Below, piece by piece: positions 1-9,021 of a stretch of DNA of 64,000 bases (the first letter of the stretch is position 1; each line of letters begins with the position of its first letter). Location of the stretch: the NCBI RefSeq assembly GCF_000617845.2, contig NZ_DF820426.1, forward strand, positions 620,001 through 684,000. The letters are read 5' to 3'. The DNA is from Bradyrhizobium sp. DOA9 (GTDB taxonomy: Bacteria; Pseudomonadota; Alphaproteobacteria; Rhizobiales; Xanthobacteraceae). The position numbers were made by a program, and so were the translations under genes. Below the pieces are notes generated by a model. The model saw nothing but the letters and a program-made list of their open reading frames with translations. It ran no database searches and was not told the origin of the DNA.

Positions 1-559
1 CGCTGATCACGCGAATCTCGGGTCCCAGCGCGCGGCCCAGCGACATGCTGATGTTGTCGAGCGCCGCCTTGGAGGCGCAATAGGCGACGTTGCTGCCCGA
101 GGCGGTGAATCCGGAAATCGAGGACACGTTGACGATCACGGCGTCCCCCGACGCCCGCAATTGTGGCCGCAGCGCGCGGATGGCGGAGTAGGGGCCACGC
201 ACATTGGCTATCAGGATCTGCTCGAACAAATCGTCGGTCAGAGTATCGAGGTCGTGATGCGGGATCGCGCGGGTGAACCCGGCGGAATTGACGAGGATGT
301 GGAGCTTGCCGCCACGCCCGTCGATATGTGCGGCAAGGGCCTTGAAGCTGGCGGGATCCTCCAGCGCTAGGTGCGCCACCTCGTGCCGGCCGGCGGGCAG
401 GCTGCGCAGCAACTCCCGCGCGCGATGTTCGCTGCTGTGGTAGCCGATGATCACGTCGGCTCCGGCGGCCGCAAGCCGTTTCACCGCGGCGGCGCCGATG
501 CCGTTGCTGCCGCCGGTCACGACAGCGAGACGCCCGGCCAGTTGATCGATATCGCTCAT
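1..559 (-). CDS. SDR-family oxidoreductase, 3' end cut by window edge
   Basis: Read on the minus strand from an ATG at 559, this gives MSDIDQLAGRLAVVTGGSNG, so the Rossmann TGxxxGxG nucleotide-binding motif sits near residue 13. Further on come the NSAG motif, NVSSISG with the catalytic Ser, and YCASK with the catalytic Tyr and Lys, all in normal spacing for a classical short-chain dehydrogenase. About 186 codons are present and the C-terminus lies outside the window. It should catalyse NAD(P)-dependent oxidation or reduction of an alcohol or ketone; the substrate cannot be read from the sequence. It is in the same direction as the LuxR-type regulator at 673-1455, about 110 bases away, and could be its target. 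Confidence 0.85.
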   Translation of the reverse strand, partial: MSDIDQLAGRLAVVTGGSNGIGAAAVKRLAAAGADVIIGYHSSEHRARELLRSLPAGRHEVAHLALEDPASFKALAAHIDGRGGKLHILVNSAGFTRAIPHHDLDTLTDDLFEQILIANVRGPYSAIRALRPQLRASGDAVIVNVSSISGFTASGSNVAYCASKAALDNISMSLGRALGPEIRVIS

Positions 560-672
560 TGAAAAGTCCTCGTTCGGACCGAACCTTGAGCCGGCCGGAT
601 CGGGAAGTCTGTCACCTGATCGAGGGACAGCGGCAGCGTCTCGGCCGGGCTATGGCTTGGCGATGCGTCTCG

Positions 673-1455
673 TCAGTTCAACACGAGGCGCATCAATTCG
701 TTCTGCGAGGAGATACCGAGACGGGCATAGGCCCGCTTCTTGTAGGTGAGAACCGTGTTAAGCCGGACACCCAGCTCGAGGGAAATCCCCTCGGAGGTGA
801 GGCCGAGAATAATGGCCGCGCAGACCTCCGTCTCGCGCTGCGTCAGTACCGGTGCTACGCCGGCAAGGCGATCCCGATAATAGCCGAAAGAGTGCCGCCG
901 GTCGGCCAGCCCGTAGTCGGCGTGGCGGCGCGTCAGTGCCAGCAGGAGATGGCCACGCTCGGCGATGCGCTGGATGTCCTCGTTGGTGAAGCCTTCGCCT
1001 TCACTCCGATAGATATTGATGCGCAGGGCACGGTTGCCTTTGGTTTCGATCAAGCTGACGCGGTGATCGAGGCTTACGGAGGTGTAGCAGGAGCGCCGGT
1101 AGTCGGAATGGGCGATCTCCGACGCCTGCGTGTGCAGGATCCAGCTCTGGCGGCCCTCGCGATTGATCTGCGGCAGCACGCGATTGGCGAGGTCATGCCG
1201 CCAGTAGTCGCGGCAATACTGATCGGCGACCCCGCGGGCGATCGGCGCCATGCCCGTGTTCTCGGCGAGAACCACCCGAGGCCTTTGATGGGGCTCGAAA
1301 GCGAATGCGGTGAGGTGGCTGGCCTTTGCCCAGTCGAACGTCGTGCGGAACAACTTCGCGGGGAAAGTCGGCGTACCGAGATGCTCGATCAGATCGGTAA
1401 GGCCAAACGTGTCCGCCGCCGGCGATGGCAGTCCGATGAGGCGTTGGGCCCACAT
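673..1455 (-). CDS. LuxR-family transcriptional regulator
   Basis: A 260-residue protein. The C-terminal 65 residues form a LuxR/FixJ helix-turn-helix (LTQRETEVCAAIILGLTSEG, then a TVLTYKKRAYARLGI recognition segment). The N-terminal 180 residues resemble an autoinducer/ligand-binding type sensor domain and not a phosphoreceiver, since no Asp-phosphorylation motif is seen. I prefer the ATG at 1455 (MWAQRLIGLP). The longer frame back to 1578 would overlap the divergent GntR gene and has no domain content. It is divergent from the GntR gene, so the ~100 base gap probably holds both promoters. The ligand is unknown. Confidence 0.75.
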   Translation of the reverse strand: MWAQRLIGLPSPAADTFGLTDLIEHLGTPTFPAKLFRTTFDWAKASHLTAFAFEPHQRPRVVLAENTGMAPIARGVADQYCRDYWRHDLANRVLPQINREGRQSWILHTQASEIAHSDYRRSCYTSVSLDHRVSLIETKGNRALRINIYRSEGEGFTNEDIQRIAERGHLLLALTRRHADYGLADRRHSFGYYRDRLAGVAPVLTQRETEVCAAIILGLTSEGISLELGVRLNTVLTYKKRAYARLGISSQNELMRLVLN

Positions 1456-1553
1456 GTCCGCTCTCCTGTTCCCCTCGTCTTCGCCTTGGCGCTTGGCTTT
1501 TCTATAGACGAGGCAAGGTTTGTATGCAAATTTGCGTGCAAAGTTGGCCTGCC

Positions 1554-2231
1554 ATGCCCCACGACGATCCGCTGCCATCCCGCCTATCGAGCGACGTCTA
1601 CAATGTGTTGCGCCGGCAGATCGTGACCGGGGAGCTGCGCCCGAACCAGCCGTTGATCGAGCTCGACCTTGCCGAACGACTCCAGGTCAGCCGCACCCCG
1701 GTGCGGGAGTGCCTTCAGCGACTGGCCCATGCGGGTCTCGTCGTGCCGCGCAAGCGCGGCTGGGCGGTGCGTGAATTCACGCCTGACGAGATCAGGCAGA
1801 ACGCCGAGCTGCGCATGGCGCTCGAGGGCTACGCGGCAAGTCTCGCCGCGATCCGCGGCTCGCCGTCGGACATCGCCGCCATCGTGGCGATCCACGAACG
1901 GCGGCTGACGCTGCGCAGCTCGGACGAGGAGAAGCGGGTGAAGACCAACCGCGATTTCCACGACGCGATCATGCGGGCCTCCGGCAACGGCCGGCTCACC
2001 GATGCGATTTATCATTCGGGTCAATTCTATTTCAATGCGCCGATCGCCCGTGCGACCACCGGCGAGGAGCTCAAGCTCGGCAACGCCGATCACGCCCTGA
2101 TCGTCGCCGCCCTCCTGAAGCGCGACGGCGCAGCCGCCGAACGCGCGATGCGCGCACATATTCAGCGTACCTTCGCCGTGTTCTGGCGCGTCACGGGCCT
2201 TGCCGAGCCACTGCATGTCCAGCCGCGCTGA
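1554..2231 (+). CDS. GntR-family (FCD type) transcriptional regulator
   Basis: A 225-residue protein starting MPHDDPLPSRL; an in-frame ATG at 1524 would add ten residues. The N-terminal winged helix is typical of GntR (LQVSRTPVRECLQRLAHAGL). The C-terminal all-helical FCD ligand domain shows the ELRMALEGYAA and NRDFHDAIMRASGN segments with their usual metal/ligand Asp, Arg and His. It lies just upstream of, and in line with, the homogentisate degradation genes at 2318-5083. Control of those genes by an aromatic acid or a pathway intermediate is a reasonable inference from position only. Confidence 0.82.
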   Translation: MPHDDPLPSRLSSDVYNVLRRQIVTGELRPNQPLIELDLAERLQVSRTPVRECLQRLAHAGLVVPRKRGWAVREFTPDEIRQNAELRMALEGYAASLAAIRGSPSDIAAIVAIHERRLTLRSSDEEKRVKTNRDFHDAIMRASGNGRLTDAIYHSGQFYFNAPIARATTGEELKLGNADHALIVAALLKRDGAAAERAMRAHIQRTFAVFWRVTGLAEPLHVQPR

Positions 2232-2317
2232 TCCGCTGACCAAAGGTCCCCCGCGCATGTGACAGAAGCGATGCCGGACGCATGCTAGGTCGCCGCTGAC
2301 GCGCGGAGACTCCCGAA

Positions 2318-3635
2318 ATGACAAATCTCGCCCTCGACGCGAGCCACGATGCCTCACGCCGCAGCTGGGTGGCGAGCTCCAACCAGCCGGGGACGGATTT
2401 TCCCATCCAGAATCTGCCATACGGCGTCTTTCGTCCGATGGCCGATGGCGGGACACCGCGCGGCGGCGTCGCGATCGGCGATCATGTTCTCGACGTTTCC
2501 GCCATTGCGCCGCTGCTCGGCGAGGCGCAGGCCCTCGCCGGCCTGCTTGCCGCTGCGACGCTGCAGCGCCTGATGTCGCTATCACAGGACGCGTGGACCA
2601 CGCTGCGCCTTGCCCTGGCCGGTCTGCTGGCAGCGGGATACGGCGAGCAGCACCGGGTCGCACGCCATCTGCATCCGATGTCCTTGATCGAGATGTTCCT
2701 TCCGGCGAGGCCCGGCGGCTTCGTCGATTTCTTCGCCTCGATCCAGCACGCGACCAATGCCGGTCGCATCTTCCGGCCGGACAATCCGCTGCTTCCGAAC
2801 TACAAATATGTGCCGATCGGCTACAACGGTCGGACCTCGACCATCGGCATCGGGGGGACGGTGCGCAGGCCTTGCGGGCAGACCCGTGCGGCCGGTCAGG
2901 AGATGCCGTCATTTGGGCCGAGCCGGCGGCTCGACTTCGAGACGGAGCTTGGGGTCTTCCTCGGCGGACATTCCGAGCAGGGTGTGCCGGTGCCGCTGGC
3001 GCGCGCCTGGGATCACATCTTCGGCTTCTGCCTGCTCAACGACTGGTCGGCGCGCGACATTCAGGCCTGGGAATATCAGCCGCTCGGCCCATTCCTCGGC
3101 AAGAGCTTTGCCACCACCGTCTCGCCCTGGGTGGTGACGGCGGATGCGCTGCGTCCGTTTCGCGTGCCCGTGCGATCGCGGCCGCCGGGCGATCCGGCGC
3201 CGCTGCCCTATCTTGCCGACGAGGACGATCAAGCCAGCGGCGCGGTCGACATCATGCTGGAAACGCGGCTGGCGACCGCACGGATGCGCCAACAGGGGCA
3301 TGAGGCGGTGCGCCTTGGCCGGGCGTCGACGCGCGAATTGTACTGGTCGGTCGGCCAGATGGTGGCGCATCACACTAGCAACGGCTGCAGCATCGAAGCC
3401 GGCGATCTCTATGGCAGCGGCACCGTCTCCGGAGACGACGAAACCGCCCTTGGCAGCCTGCTTGAGATCTCGCGCGCCGGTGCGCGCGCGTTGCCCTTGC
3501 CGTGGGGCGAGCAGCGCACGTTCCTCGACGACGGCGACGAGGTGACCGTCACGGCCCGATGCGTCCGCGATGGCTTTGCGCCGATCGGCTTCGGCAGCTG
3601 CCGCCGCACAGATTCTTCCCGCGCTTGTCAATTGA
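2318..3635 (+). CDS. fahA: fumarylacetoacetase, frameshifted at its last codons
   Basis: Fumarylacetoacetate hydrolase cleaves fumarylacetoacetate to fumarate and acetoacetate, the last step of tyrosine/homogentisate degradation. The N-terminal SH3-like domain (FPIQNLPYGVFRP) and the catalytic core (VPIGYNGRTSTI, FETELGVFLGG, FCLLNDWSARDIQAWEYQPLG) are all present at normal length, about 430 residues. Near the end the reading frame goes GFGSCRRTDSS. Dropping one base around 3605-3611 restores ILPALVN and a stop at 3633-3635, the usual family ending. As written, the frame misses that stop and runs in frame into homogentisate dioxygenase, giving a 921-residue fusion ending at 5083. Either a one-base indel or a sequencing error explains this. 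Confidence 0.85.
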
Positions 3636-3736
3636 GTTGGCAGGCGCGCTGTCACCCGCGCATGGGACTGACCGGACCGCTTGGAATGACAGGATCACGA
3701 CCAGCTCCACATGTTCTCACGGAAGGCCCGTCGGCC

Positions 3737-5083
3737 ATGACCATCCATACCAATGCTTTCAGCGAAGCCGTGCTTTCGCCGCGCGACGGCTCGCCGGCCT
3801 ATATGACCGGCTTCGAGAATTCCTTTGCGACCGAGGCAGTTCCCGGCGCCCTCCCGGTGATGCGCAATTCGCCGCAAAAGGCGCCGCTCGGCCTTTATGC
3901 CGAGCAACTCTCTGGCACCGCATTCACCGCGCCGCGCCACAGCAACAAGCGGATCTGGTTCTATCGCGTGCGACCCTCGGTGCTGCACGGCCGGGGCTTT
4001 CGCGAGGTCGATGCCGGATTGATCCGGACGGCGCCCTGCCGCGAGGAATCGCGCCTCCCAATCGCGCAGCTGCGTTGGCCGCCAATCGCGATTCCGGCCG
4101 ATCCTTGCGACTTTCTGTCCGGCCTGCGAACGATTGCGACCAGCGGTGATGCGCATACGCAGCTCGGCATGGCCGCCCATGTCTATGTCGCGAACCGCTC
4201 GATGGACGACCGCTACTTCTACAATGTCGACGGCGAGTTGCTGCTCGTTCCCCAGGACAATGCGATCCGCGTCTTCACCGAATGCGGGCTGGTCGACGCC
4301 GGTCCCGGCGAGATCGTGATCATGCCGAAGGGCATGAAGTTCAAGGTCGATCTGCCGCACGGGCCCGCGCGCGGCTATGTCTGCGAGAACTACGGCAACT
4401 ATCTTACGCTGCCCGAACGTGGACCGATCGGCGCCAATTGTCTGGCCAACCCCCGCGATTTCCTCACGCCTGTCGCAGCCTATGAGGACAAGGAGACGCC
4501 TTGTCAGCTCTACGTCAAATCGCTTGGCCGGCTCTATGTGACAGACCTGCCGCAATCGCCGCTCGATGTCGTCGCCTGGCACGGCAATTTCGCGCCGGTG
4601 AAGTATGACCTGCGCCGCTTCTCGCCGGTCGGTTCAGTGCTGTTCGACCATCCGGATCCGTCGATCTACACAGTGCTGACCTCGGCCTCCGAGACGGTGG
4701 GAACGGCCAACGTCGACTTCGTGATCTTCCCGGAGCGATGGGTGGTGATGGAAAGCTCATTCCGCCCGCCGTGGTACCACATGAACGTCATGAGCGAATT
4801 CATGGGGCTGATCTACGGCGTCTATGACGCCAAGCCTGGCGGCTTCGTGCCCGGCGGCATGAGCCTTCACAATGCCCTGATCGCGCATGGTCCGGACGCC
4901 GAGGCGTTTGACAAGGCATCGCACAAGGATCTTGTGCCAGAGCGGCTCTCGGGCACGATGGCGTTCATGTTCGAGACCCGCTATCCCCTGAGCGCGACCG
5001 CTTACGCCTCGCAGCTCGACTTGCTCGACGGCGCCTATCCCGATTGCTGGGACGGCCTCGCGCGCAAGTTCGAACGCCCGTGA
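3737..5083 (+). CDS. hmgA: homogentisate 1,2-dioxygenase
   Basis: Fe(II) ring-cleaving enzyme that converts homogentisate to maleylacetoacetate. The natural start is taken as the ATG at 3737 (MTIHTNAFSEAVL), giving 448 residues, the standard family length. MTGFENSFATEA near the N-terminus is diagnostic. The iron-site region FRPPWYHMNVMSEFMGLIYG carries the His and Glu ligands, and SLHNALIAHGPDAEAF carries the last His. The gene is joined in frame to the preceding fumarylacetoacetase through about 100 bases of former intergenic DNA, because of the indel near 3611. It belongs to the homogentisate pathway with the upstream hydrolase. The isomerase that normally links the two steps is not seen here. 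Confidence 0.93.
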   Translation: MTIHTNAFSEAVLSPRDGSPAYMTGFENSFATEAVPGALPVMRNSPQKAPLGLYAEQLSGTAFTAPRHSNKRIWFYRVRPSVLHGRGFREVDAGLIRTAPCREESRLPIAQLRWPPIAIPADPCDFLSGLRTIATSGDAHTQLGMAAHVYVANRSMDDRYFYNVDGELLLVPQDNAIRVFTECGLVDAGPGEIVIMPKGMKFKVDLPHGPARGYVCENYGNYLTLPERGPIGANCLANPRDFLTPVAAYEDKETPCQLYVKSLGRLYVTDLPQSPLDVVAWHGNFAPVKYDLRRFSPVGSVLFDHPDPSIYTVLTSASETVGTANVDFVIFPERWVVMESSFRPPWYHMNVMSEFMGLIYGVYDAKPGGFVPGGMSLHNALIAHGPDAEAFDKASHKDLVPERLSGTMAFMFETRYPLSATAYASQLDLLDGAYPDCWDGLARKFERP

Positions 5084-5110
5084 ACCCGCTTACGATGGTC
5101 CACAGGCCAG

Positions 5111-6763
5111 ATGGCCAGCCATAAGACCTTCGAGCAGTTCCGCGAAGCGCTCAAGCCGGTTGGCGGACCGCAAGGGAAGGGCTGGAGCGGCGCCGACGTC
5201 GTGATCGTCGGCGCCGGCCCAATCGGCTTGACCGCCGCCAACGTCCTAGGGGCGCTCGGCATCCGGACCATCCTGGTCGAGCGTAATGTGCTGACCTCGG
5301 ACTTGCCGCGCGCGCTGGTGGTCGACGACGAATACATGCGCCTGCTGGACAATCTCGGTATTCTCCAGCGAATGCACGACGATATCGCCGCGCCGTTCGG
5401 CATCTATTTCTATTCGTCGTGCGGGCGGCCGATCGTCAAGGTGGTGCCGTTCCAGACGCCGAACGGCTTCGGCACGCGAACCGGCATCGTGCAGCCCGTC
5501 TTCGAGAAGATCCTTCTGACGCAGCTCCAAAGGTTCGACTGCGTGGACGTTCGATATGGGTCGACCCTGACCGGTCTGACCGAGGCGCCCGACGGGGTAC
5601 ATCTCGACCTGCAGACGGCTGAAGGGCGGCAGAAGATCACGGGCCGCTATCTCCTGGCCTGTGACGGCGCGAGAAGCTTCGTTCGCTCTCACCTCGGCAT
5701 TGCCTTCGAAGGGAAGCGCATCGACCAGCCGCATCTGGTGATCGACCTCGCCGAATTCCCAGATCAATCGCCGTTTTCGCGCTTCTTCTGCAATCCGATC
5801 CGCCCGCTCAACAGCATCCCGACGCCTTATGGCGGCCGTCGCCTGGAGTTTATGCTTTCGCCTGACGACGACCAGCAGGCCGTCGCGTCCCCGGAGAGCA
5901 TTCGCCGTTTGCTCGATCATCATTCGCCATATCAGGGGATAGACGCAAAGATCATCCGCGCCGTCGTCTATGGTTTTTCCGAGCGGGTCGCCCGGCGCCT
6001 GCAGCGAGGGCGGATATTCCTGCTTGGTGATGCCGCCCATGTGATGCCACCCTTCGGCGCGCAGGCAATGAACACGGGAGCGCGCGACGCCAACAACATC
6101 TGCTGGAAGATCGCGGACGTTCTGGCAGGAAGGGCCGGCGAGGAGCTTCTCGAGACCTACGAGACGGAACGGCGTCCGCAAGTGGAGGCGATCATCCGGT
6201 ATTCGGTCACGATCGGCCGGCTCGCGAACATTCGCAGCAAGCCGCTGGCCCTGCTGCGGGACCTCGTCTTCTCGGCCCTGAACCTCGTTCCCTCCACGAG
6301 GCGGTTCTTATCCGGCATGAGATACATGCCGAAGCCATGGCTAGAACGCGGCTTCCTAATTCGTCATGGCAAGCGGCATGCCGGCCTTGTGGGCCGCGTA
6401 TTTCCGCGCATTGGCCTCGTCCTCGGCGACGGTACGTTAAAATCCATCGATGAGATTTCGGCAAACGCATTCATTCTGGTTGGCATCGGCCTCGACGCGA
6501 AGCGACTGCAGGAGCCGATGCGCCATCCGATGGCTCAACGGCAGCGTTGGAAGGCCATTGTCATCCGGCTCGAGGACGGTGCGGCTGACGCGGCCGAGAC
6601 CATCGAGGTCGGGCGGATCGTTGACCACGACATCAGGCAGACCATGTCCGCCCATCGGGGCCAGCTCGTTCTGGTTCGTCCTGACAGGTACGTCGCGATC
6701 GCCAGCGATCAGGCCGCGTTCGCGGCGGACGTGGATGTCCTCTGGCGCACCTTCGCACTATGA
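5111..6763 (+). CDS. FAD-dependent aromatic hydroxylase (PheA/MhpA-like)
   Basis: A 550-residue class A flavoprotein monooxygenase. The FAD dinucleotide fold VVIVGAGPIGLTAANVLG is at about residues 34-51. The DG motif is LLACDGARSFVRSHLG near 180, and the GD motif GRIFLLGDAAHVMPPFGAQA is near 300. The family hydroxylates phenolic acids with NAD(P)H and O2. Because it follows homogentisate dioxygenase by only 27 bases, a 3-hydroxyphenylacetate 6-hydroxylase role feeding homogentisate is attractive, but an MhpA-type 3-hydroxyphenylpropionate role is equally compatible with sequence alone. It is probably cotranscribed with the two upstream genes. Confidence 0.85.
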   Translation: MASHKTFEQFREALKPVGGPQGKGWSGADVVIVGAGPIGLTAANVLGALGIRTILVERNVLTSDLPRALVVDDEYMRLLDNLGILQRMHDDIAAPFGIYFYSSCGRPIVKVVPFQTPNGFGTRTGIVQPVFEKILLTQLQRFDCVDVRYGSTLTGLTEAPDGVHLDLQTAEGRQKITGRYLLACDGARSFVRSHLGIAFEGKRIDQPHLVIDLAEFPDQSPFSRFFCNPIRPLNSIPTPYGGRRLEFMLSPDDDQQAVASPESIRRLLDHHSPYQGIDAKIIRAVVYGFSERVARRLQRGRIFLLGDAAHVMPPFGAQAMNTGARDANNICWKIADVLAGRAGEELLETYETERRPQVEAIIRYSVTIGRLANIRSKPLALLRDLVFSALNLVPSTRRFLSGMRYMPKPWLERGFLIRHGKRHAGLVGRVFPRIGLVLGDGTLKSIDEISANAFILVGIGLDAKRLQEPMRHPMAQRQRWKAIVIRLEDGAADAAETIEVGRIVDHDIRQTMSAHRGQLVLVRPDRYVAIASDQAAFAADVDVLWRTFAL

Positions 6764-7505
6764 ACCACGGATGCGCCTCAACCAGACCGTCCCGGCACGA
6801 TTAGGATCAGATGAAGGCGACGCCCATCGGCGTGCCTGCGATGAGGTGCCGAGCTTCAGGTCGACGTAGGGCATTGCTCGCTTCCTGCCTCGGATTGCGT
6901 GCCTGGCTCAATTGAGAATGGGTTCGGCCGCCGAATGGCATTCTAGTGCAGGCATTCCACCATTGGGTGCGATCGAACCCACATCGAGCCAATATTGTTG
7001 TCAAAGGACGCCTCTCATCATCGGCGACGTTGCGCCAGGCCGCGACCGCGGCGCCGAACGCACATCCCTTCGCAATTGAAGAAGATTGCATCGACGGCTC
7101 GACCATCCGATGCGCCATCGAGAAGCCGCAGAACGTCATCCGCTTCTCGACCATCAACGGCGACGGGCCCTGCCGGCGTATGCGACGGTCCCCGCCTTGA
7201 ACGTTGAATGCCGCGCCCCGTGACCTCACGGCGAAACGAGCGGACCGAGCCGATGGGGTAGGCCTCGCCGGCCCCAAATCGTCGCGACCGCATGGCGGAT
7301 TGCCGCCAGGGTATTTGCCGTATCCGCCACGGGCAGGTCGTTCCTGCATTTACGCGTGTGTGGGCAGAGACGCCAAGTCCTGGGGAAAGACCGGGTCCAA
7401 GGTTAGCCGGTCTCGGCCGCTGCGCAAGATCGAGATATAAGGTCTCTATTTTCTAGAACAGGTTCGCGGCGTTCTCGGCGCTATCTCCACTTCGATTCCC
7501 TGCGT
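6764..7505. other. 742-base stretch without a supportable gene
   Basis: No reading frame here has a recognisable domain or a convincing start. A short minus-strand stretch at 6800-6873 begins MPYVDLKLG, reminiscent of a tautomerase N-terminus but far too short. The minus strand near 7040-7160 has coding-like composition. This may be eroded catabolic sequence between two modules. Confidence 0.4.
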
Positions 7506-8492
7506 TCAATCTTCGGGGATGTAGCTGGACGTCTTGACGATCTGCGCCCAGCGCTCTGTGTCGGCTTTGATCAGCGCCCGAAATTCCTCTGGGCTTTCGC
7601 CCGTCGCCGTAAAGCCAAAGGTGTTGAAACCTTCGAGCACCTTCTCGCTTCTCAATGCGATGCGGACCGCGTCGTTAAGATTAGCGACGAGCGAGGAAGG
7701 CAAGCCGGCGGGGCCGAGAATGCCGTACCATTCCTCAGCGATCACATCCTTGAAGCCGAGTTCGTTCAATGTGGGCACGTCGGGCAGGAAGCGCGAGCGC
7801 TGTGCTCCCGTGATAGCCAGCACGCGCAGTGTTCCGGATGCGGCCAGAGGCAACGCAGATGATAGGACGGTCAACGCAACCGGAATTTGCCCGGCAATCA
7901 CGTCCTGCATCATGGGCGAGCCGCCTCTGTAGGGAACGTGAGTCGGCTGCACACCCGCACCACGCCAGAGCATGTCTCCGATGAAATGCAGCATCGAACC
8001 CGCACCGGGGGTGCCGAAGGAGGCTTGATTCGGGTTGGCTTTGCACCAAACGACGAAATCGGCAATCGATTTGACGTCAGGTCCGACTTTTGGACCGGCT
8101 ACAATCACAAGGGGAGCGGTGCACACCGTGCTGATCGGCGTGAAGTCGCGCGGCGGATCATAGCTGAGCTTCTTGTAGACATGCGGATAGAGCACAACCA
8201 TCGACGCCGGCGTGAGGATGAGAACGGAACCGTCGGCAGGGCTGGATTTGATTGCATCCAGCGCAATGCGTCCGCCAGCGCCAGGCTTGTTGTCGACGAT
8301 AACCTTCGGGGACTGCTCTCTCATCCTGTCGGTCAGCAGGCGTGCCATCGTGTCGGCGGCTCCGCCGGCCGGAAACCCGACGACGACTCGCGAGAGTTGG
8401 GCAAGCGACTGGGCAGCGGCCGTTAGCGGGGTGATCGCTGTCGTTGCCAGCATGCCGGCTTGAGTGGCCAAGAAAGAGCGTCGCGTGATCAT
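7506..8492 (-). CDS. Bug-family (TctC-like) periplasmic solute-binding protein
   Basis: A 328-residue tripartite-tricarboxylate-transporter receptor. The ATG at 8492 begins MITRRSFLATQAGMLATTA, a twin-arginine-like export signal (RRSFLA) cleaved after an AAA-type site. The mature part shows the family signatures VVVGFPAGGAADTMARLL and VIDNKPGAGG-like VIVDNKPGAGGRIALDAI, then AGGS-type loops and THVPYRGGSPMMQDVIAGQI. Such proteins bind carboxylates in the periplasm and often stand alone without the TctAB membrane partners, as here. The ligand is unknown. No membrane components are adjacent. Confidence 0.88.
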   Translation of the reverse strand: MITRRSFLATQAGMLATTAITPLTAAAQSLAQLSRVVVGFPAGGAADTMARLLTDRMREQSPKVIVDNKPGAGGRIALDAIKSSPADGSVLILTPASMVVLYPHVYKKLSYDPPRDFTPISTVCTAPLVIVAGPKVGPDVKSIADFVVWCKANPNQASFGTPGAGSMLHFIGDMLWRGAGVQPTHVPYRGGSPMMQDVIAGQIPVALTVLSSALPLAASGTLRVLAITGAQRSRFLPDVPTLNELGFKDVIAEEWYGILGPAGLPSSLVANLNDAVRIALRSEKVLEGFNTFGFTATGESPEEFRALIKADTERWAQIVKTSSYIPED

Positions 8493-8699
8493 ACCGCGCC
8501 CCCACAGGGCGCTAGCCGAGTCGAGATATGCCGCTCCATGGCTCCTCCGGCCTGGTCCGCCCTGTGATTGCGGGCAGTCTTGTGCAACTGATCGGGCACC
8601 AGGGTGCAAGATAGTTGTCGAAGGCAGCCAAACCGCACCAGTAGAACTTATCGATAGAGATTATCTCGAAATCAGATTGCTGACCTCGGCCATCGGATG

Positions 8700-8832
8700 T
8701 AAAGCCGTATCTCAGGTCGGACTCGAAGCTCACTTCCGCCACCTGAACCAGGTCACGATGCGATCGCGATACGTCAGTCATTCTTTGCATGCCTTGCGGA
8801 AGTCGGGCTCCTCTTCCGTTTCTTCGCGTTGA
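8700..8832 (-). pseudogene. 3'-end remnant of a TRAP dctP gene
   Basis: Minus-strand sequence here matches the last ~130 bases of the dctP gene at 17653-18747. Both share a near-identical stretch reading (plus strand) CTCGAAGCTNACTTCCGCCACCTGAACCA-like, then ccttgcggaagtcggg. Translated piecewise it recalls the dctP ending (…WFRVAEASFEANLY) but with frame changes (VAEVSFESDLRYG). Only the C-terminal coding end is present, so it is a dead fragment, perhaps from a rearrangement or an earlier paralogous module. Confidence 0.65.
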
Positions 8833-8923
8833 GAGAATGCTGGGTAGCGACCCAATCTTATGGGAGGACCGCAACGCCCCATCGGTACGCGAGCCCAGCG
8901 TAGAGATTTCGCCAGGCTAAGCG

Positions 8924-8950
8924 CACGCCGCGGAGCAGCTTCGCGGCGTG
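8924..8950. terminator. GC-rich hairpin between two convergent/tandem units
   Basis: A perfect 9-base stem CACGCCGCG / CGCGGCGTG encloses a 9-base loop. It lies about 70 bases past the stop of the minus-strand oxidoreductase at 9022. No clear U-run follows, so it may be a weak or Rho-assisted terminator. Confidence 0.45.
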
Positions 8951-9021
8951 GATTTCAGCATACAACTAAGTCACAATTCTGCGGCTGGCGGACACGCACT
9001 TACGAAAGGACCATGGCCTAG

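Noticed and set aside
559..1626. Long plus-strand frame of 355 codons
   Set aside because: It lies opposite the LuxR gene, shows no domain, and exists because of the high-G+C codon pattern on the other strand.
1584..2912. 442-codon minus-strand frame
   Set aside because: It is antisense to the GntR gene and to the start of fumarylacetoacetase, and is Arg/Ser-rich without motifs.
6800..6873. Minus-strand MPYVDLKLG as a tautomerase gene
   Set aside because: Only about 22 codons before a stop, and no further tautomerase sequence in other frames.
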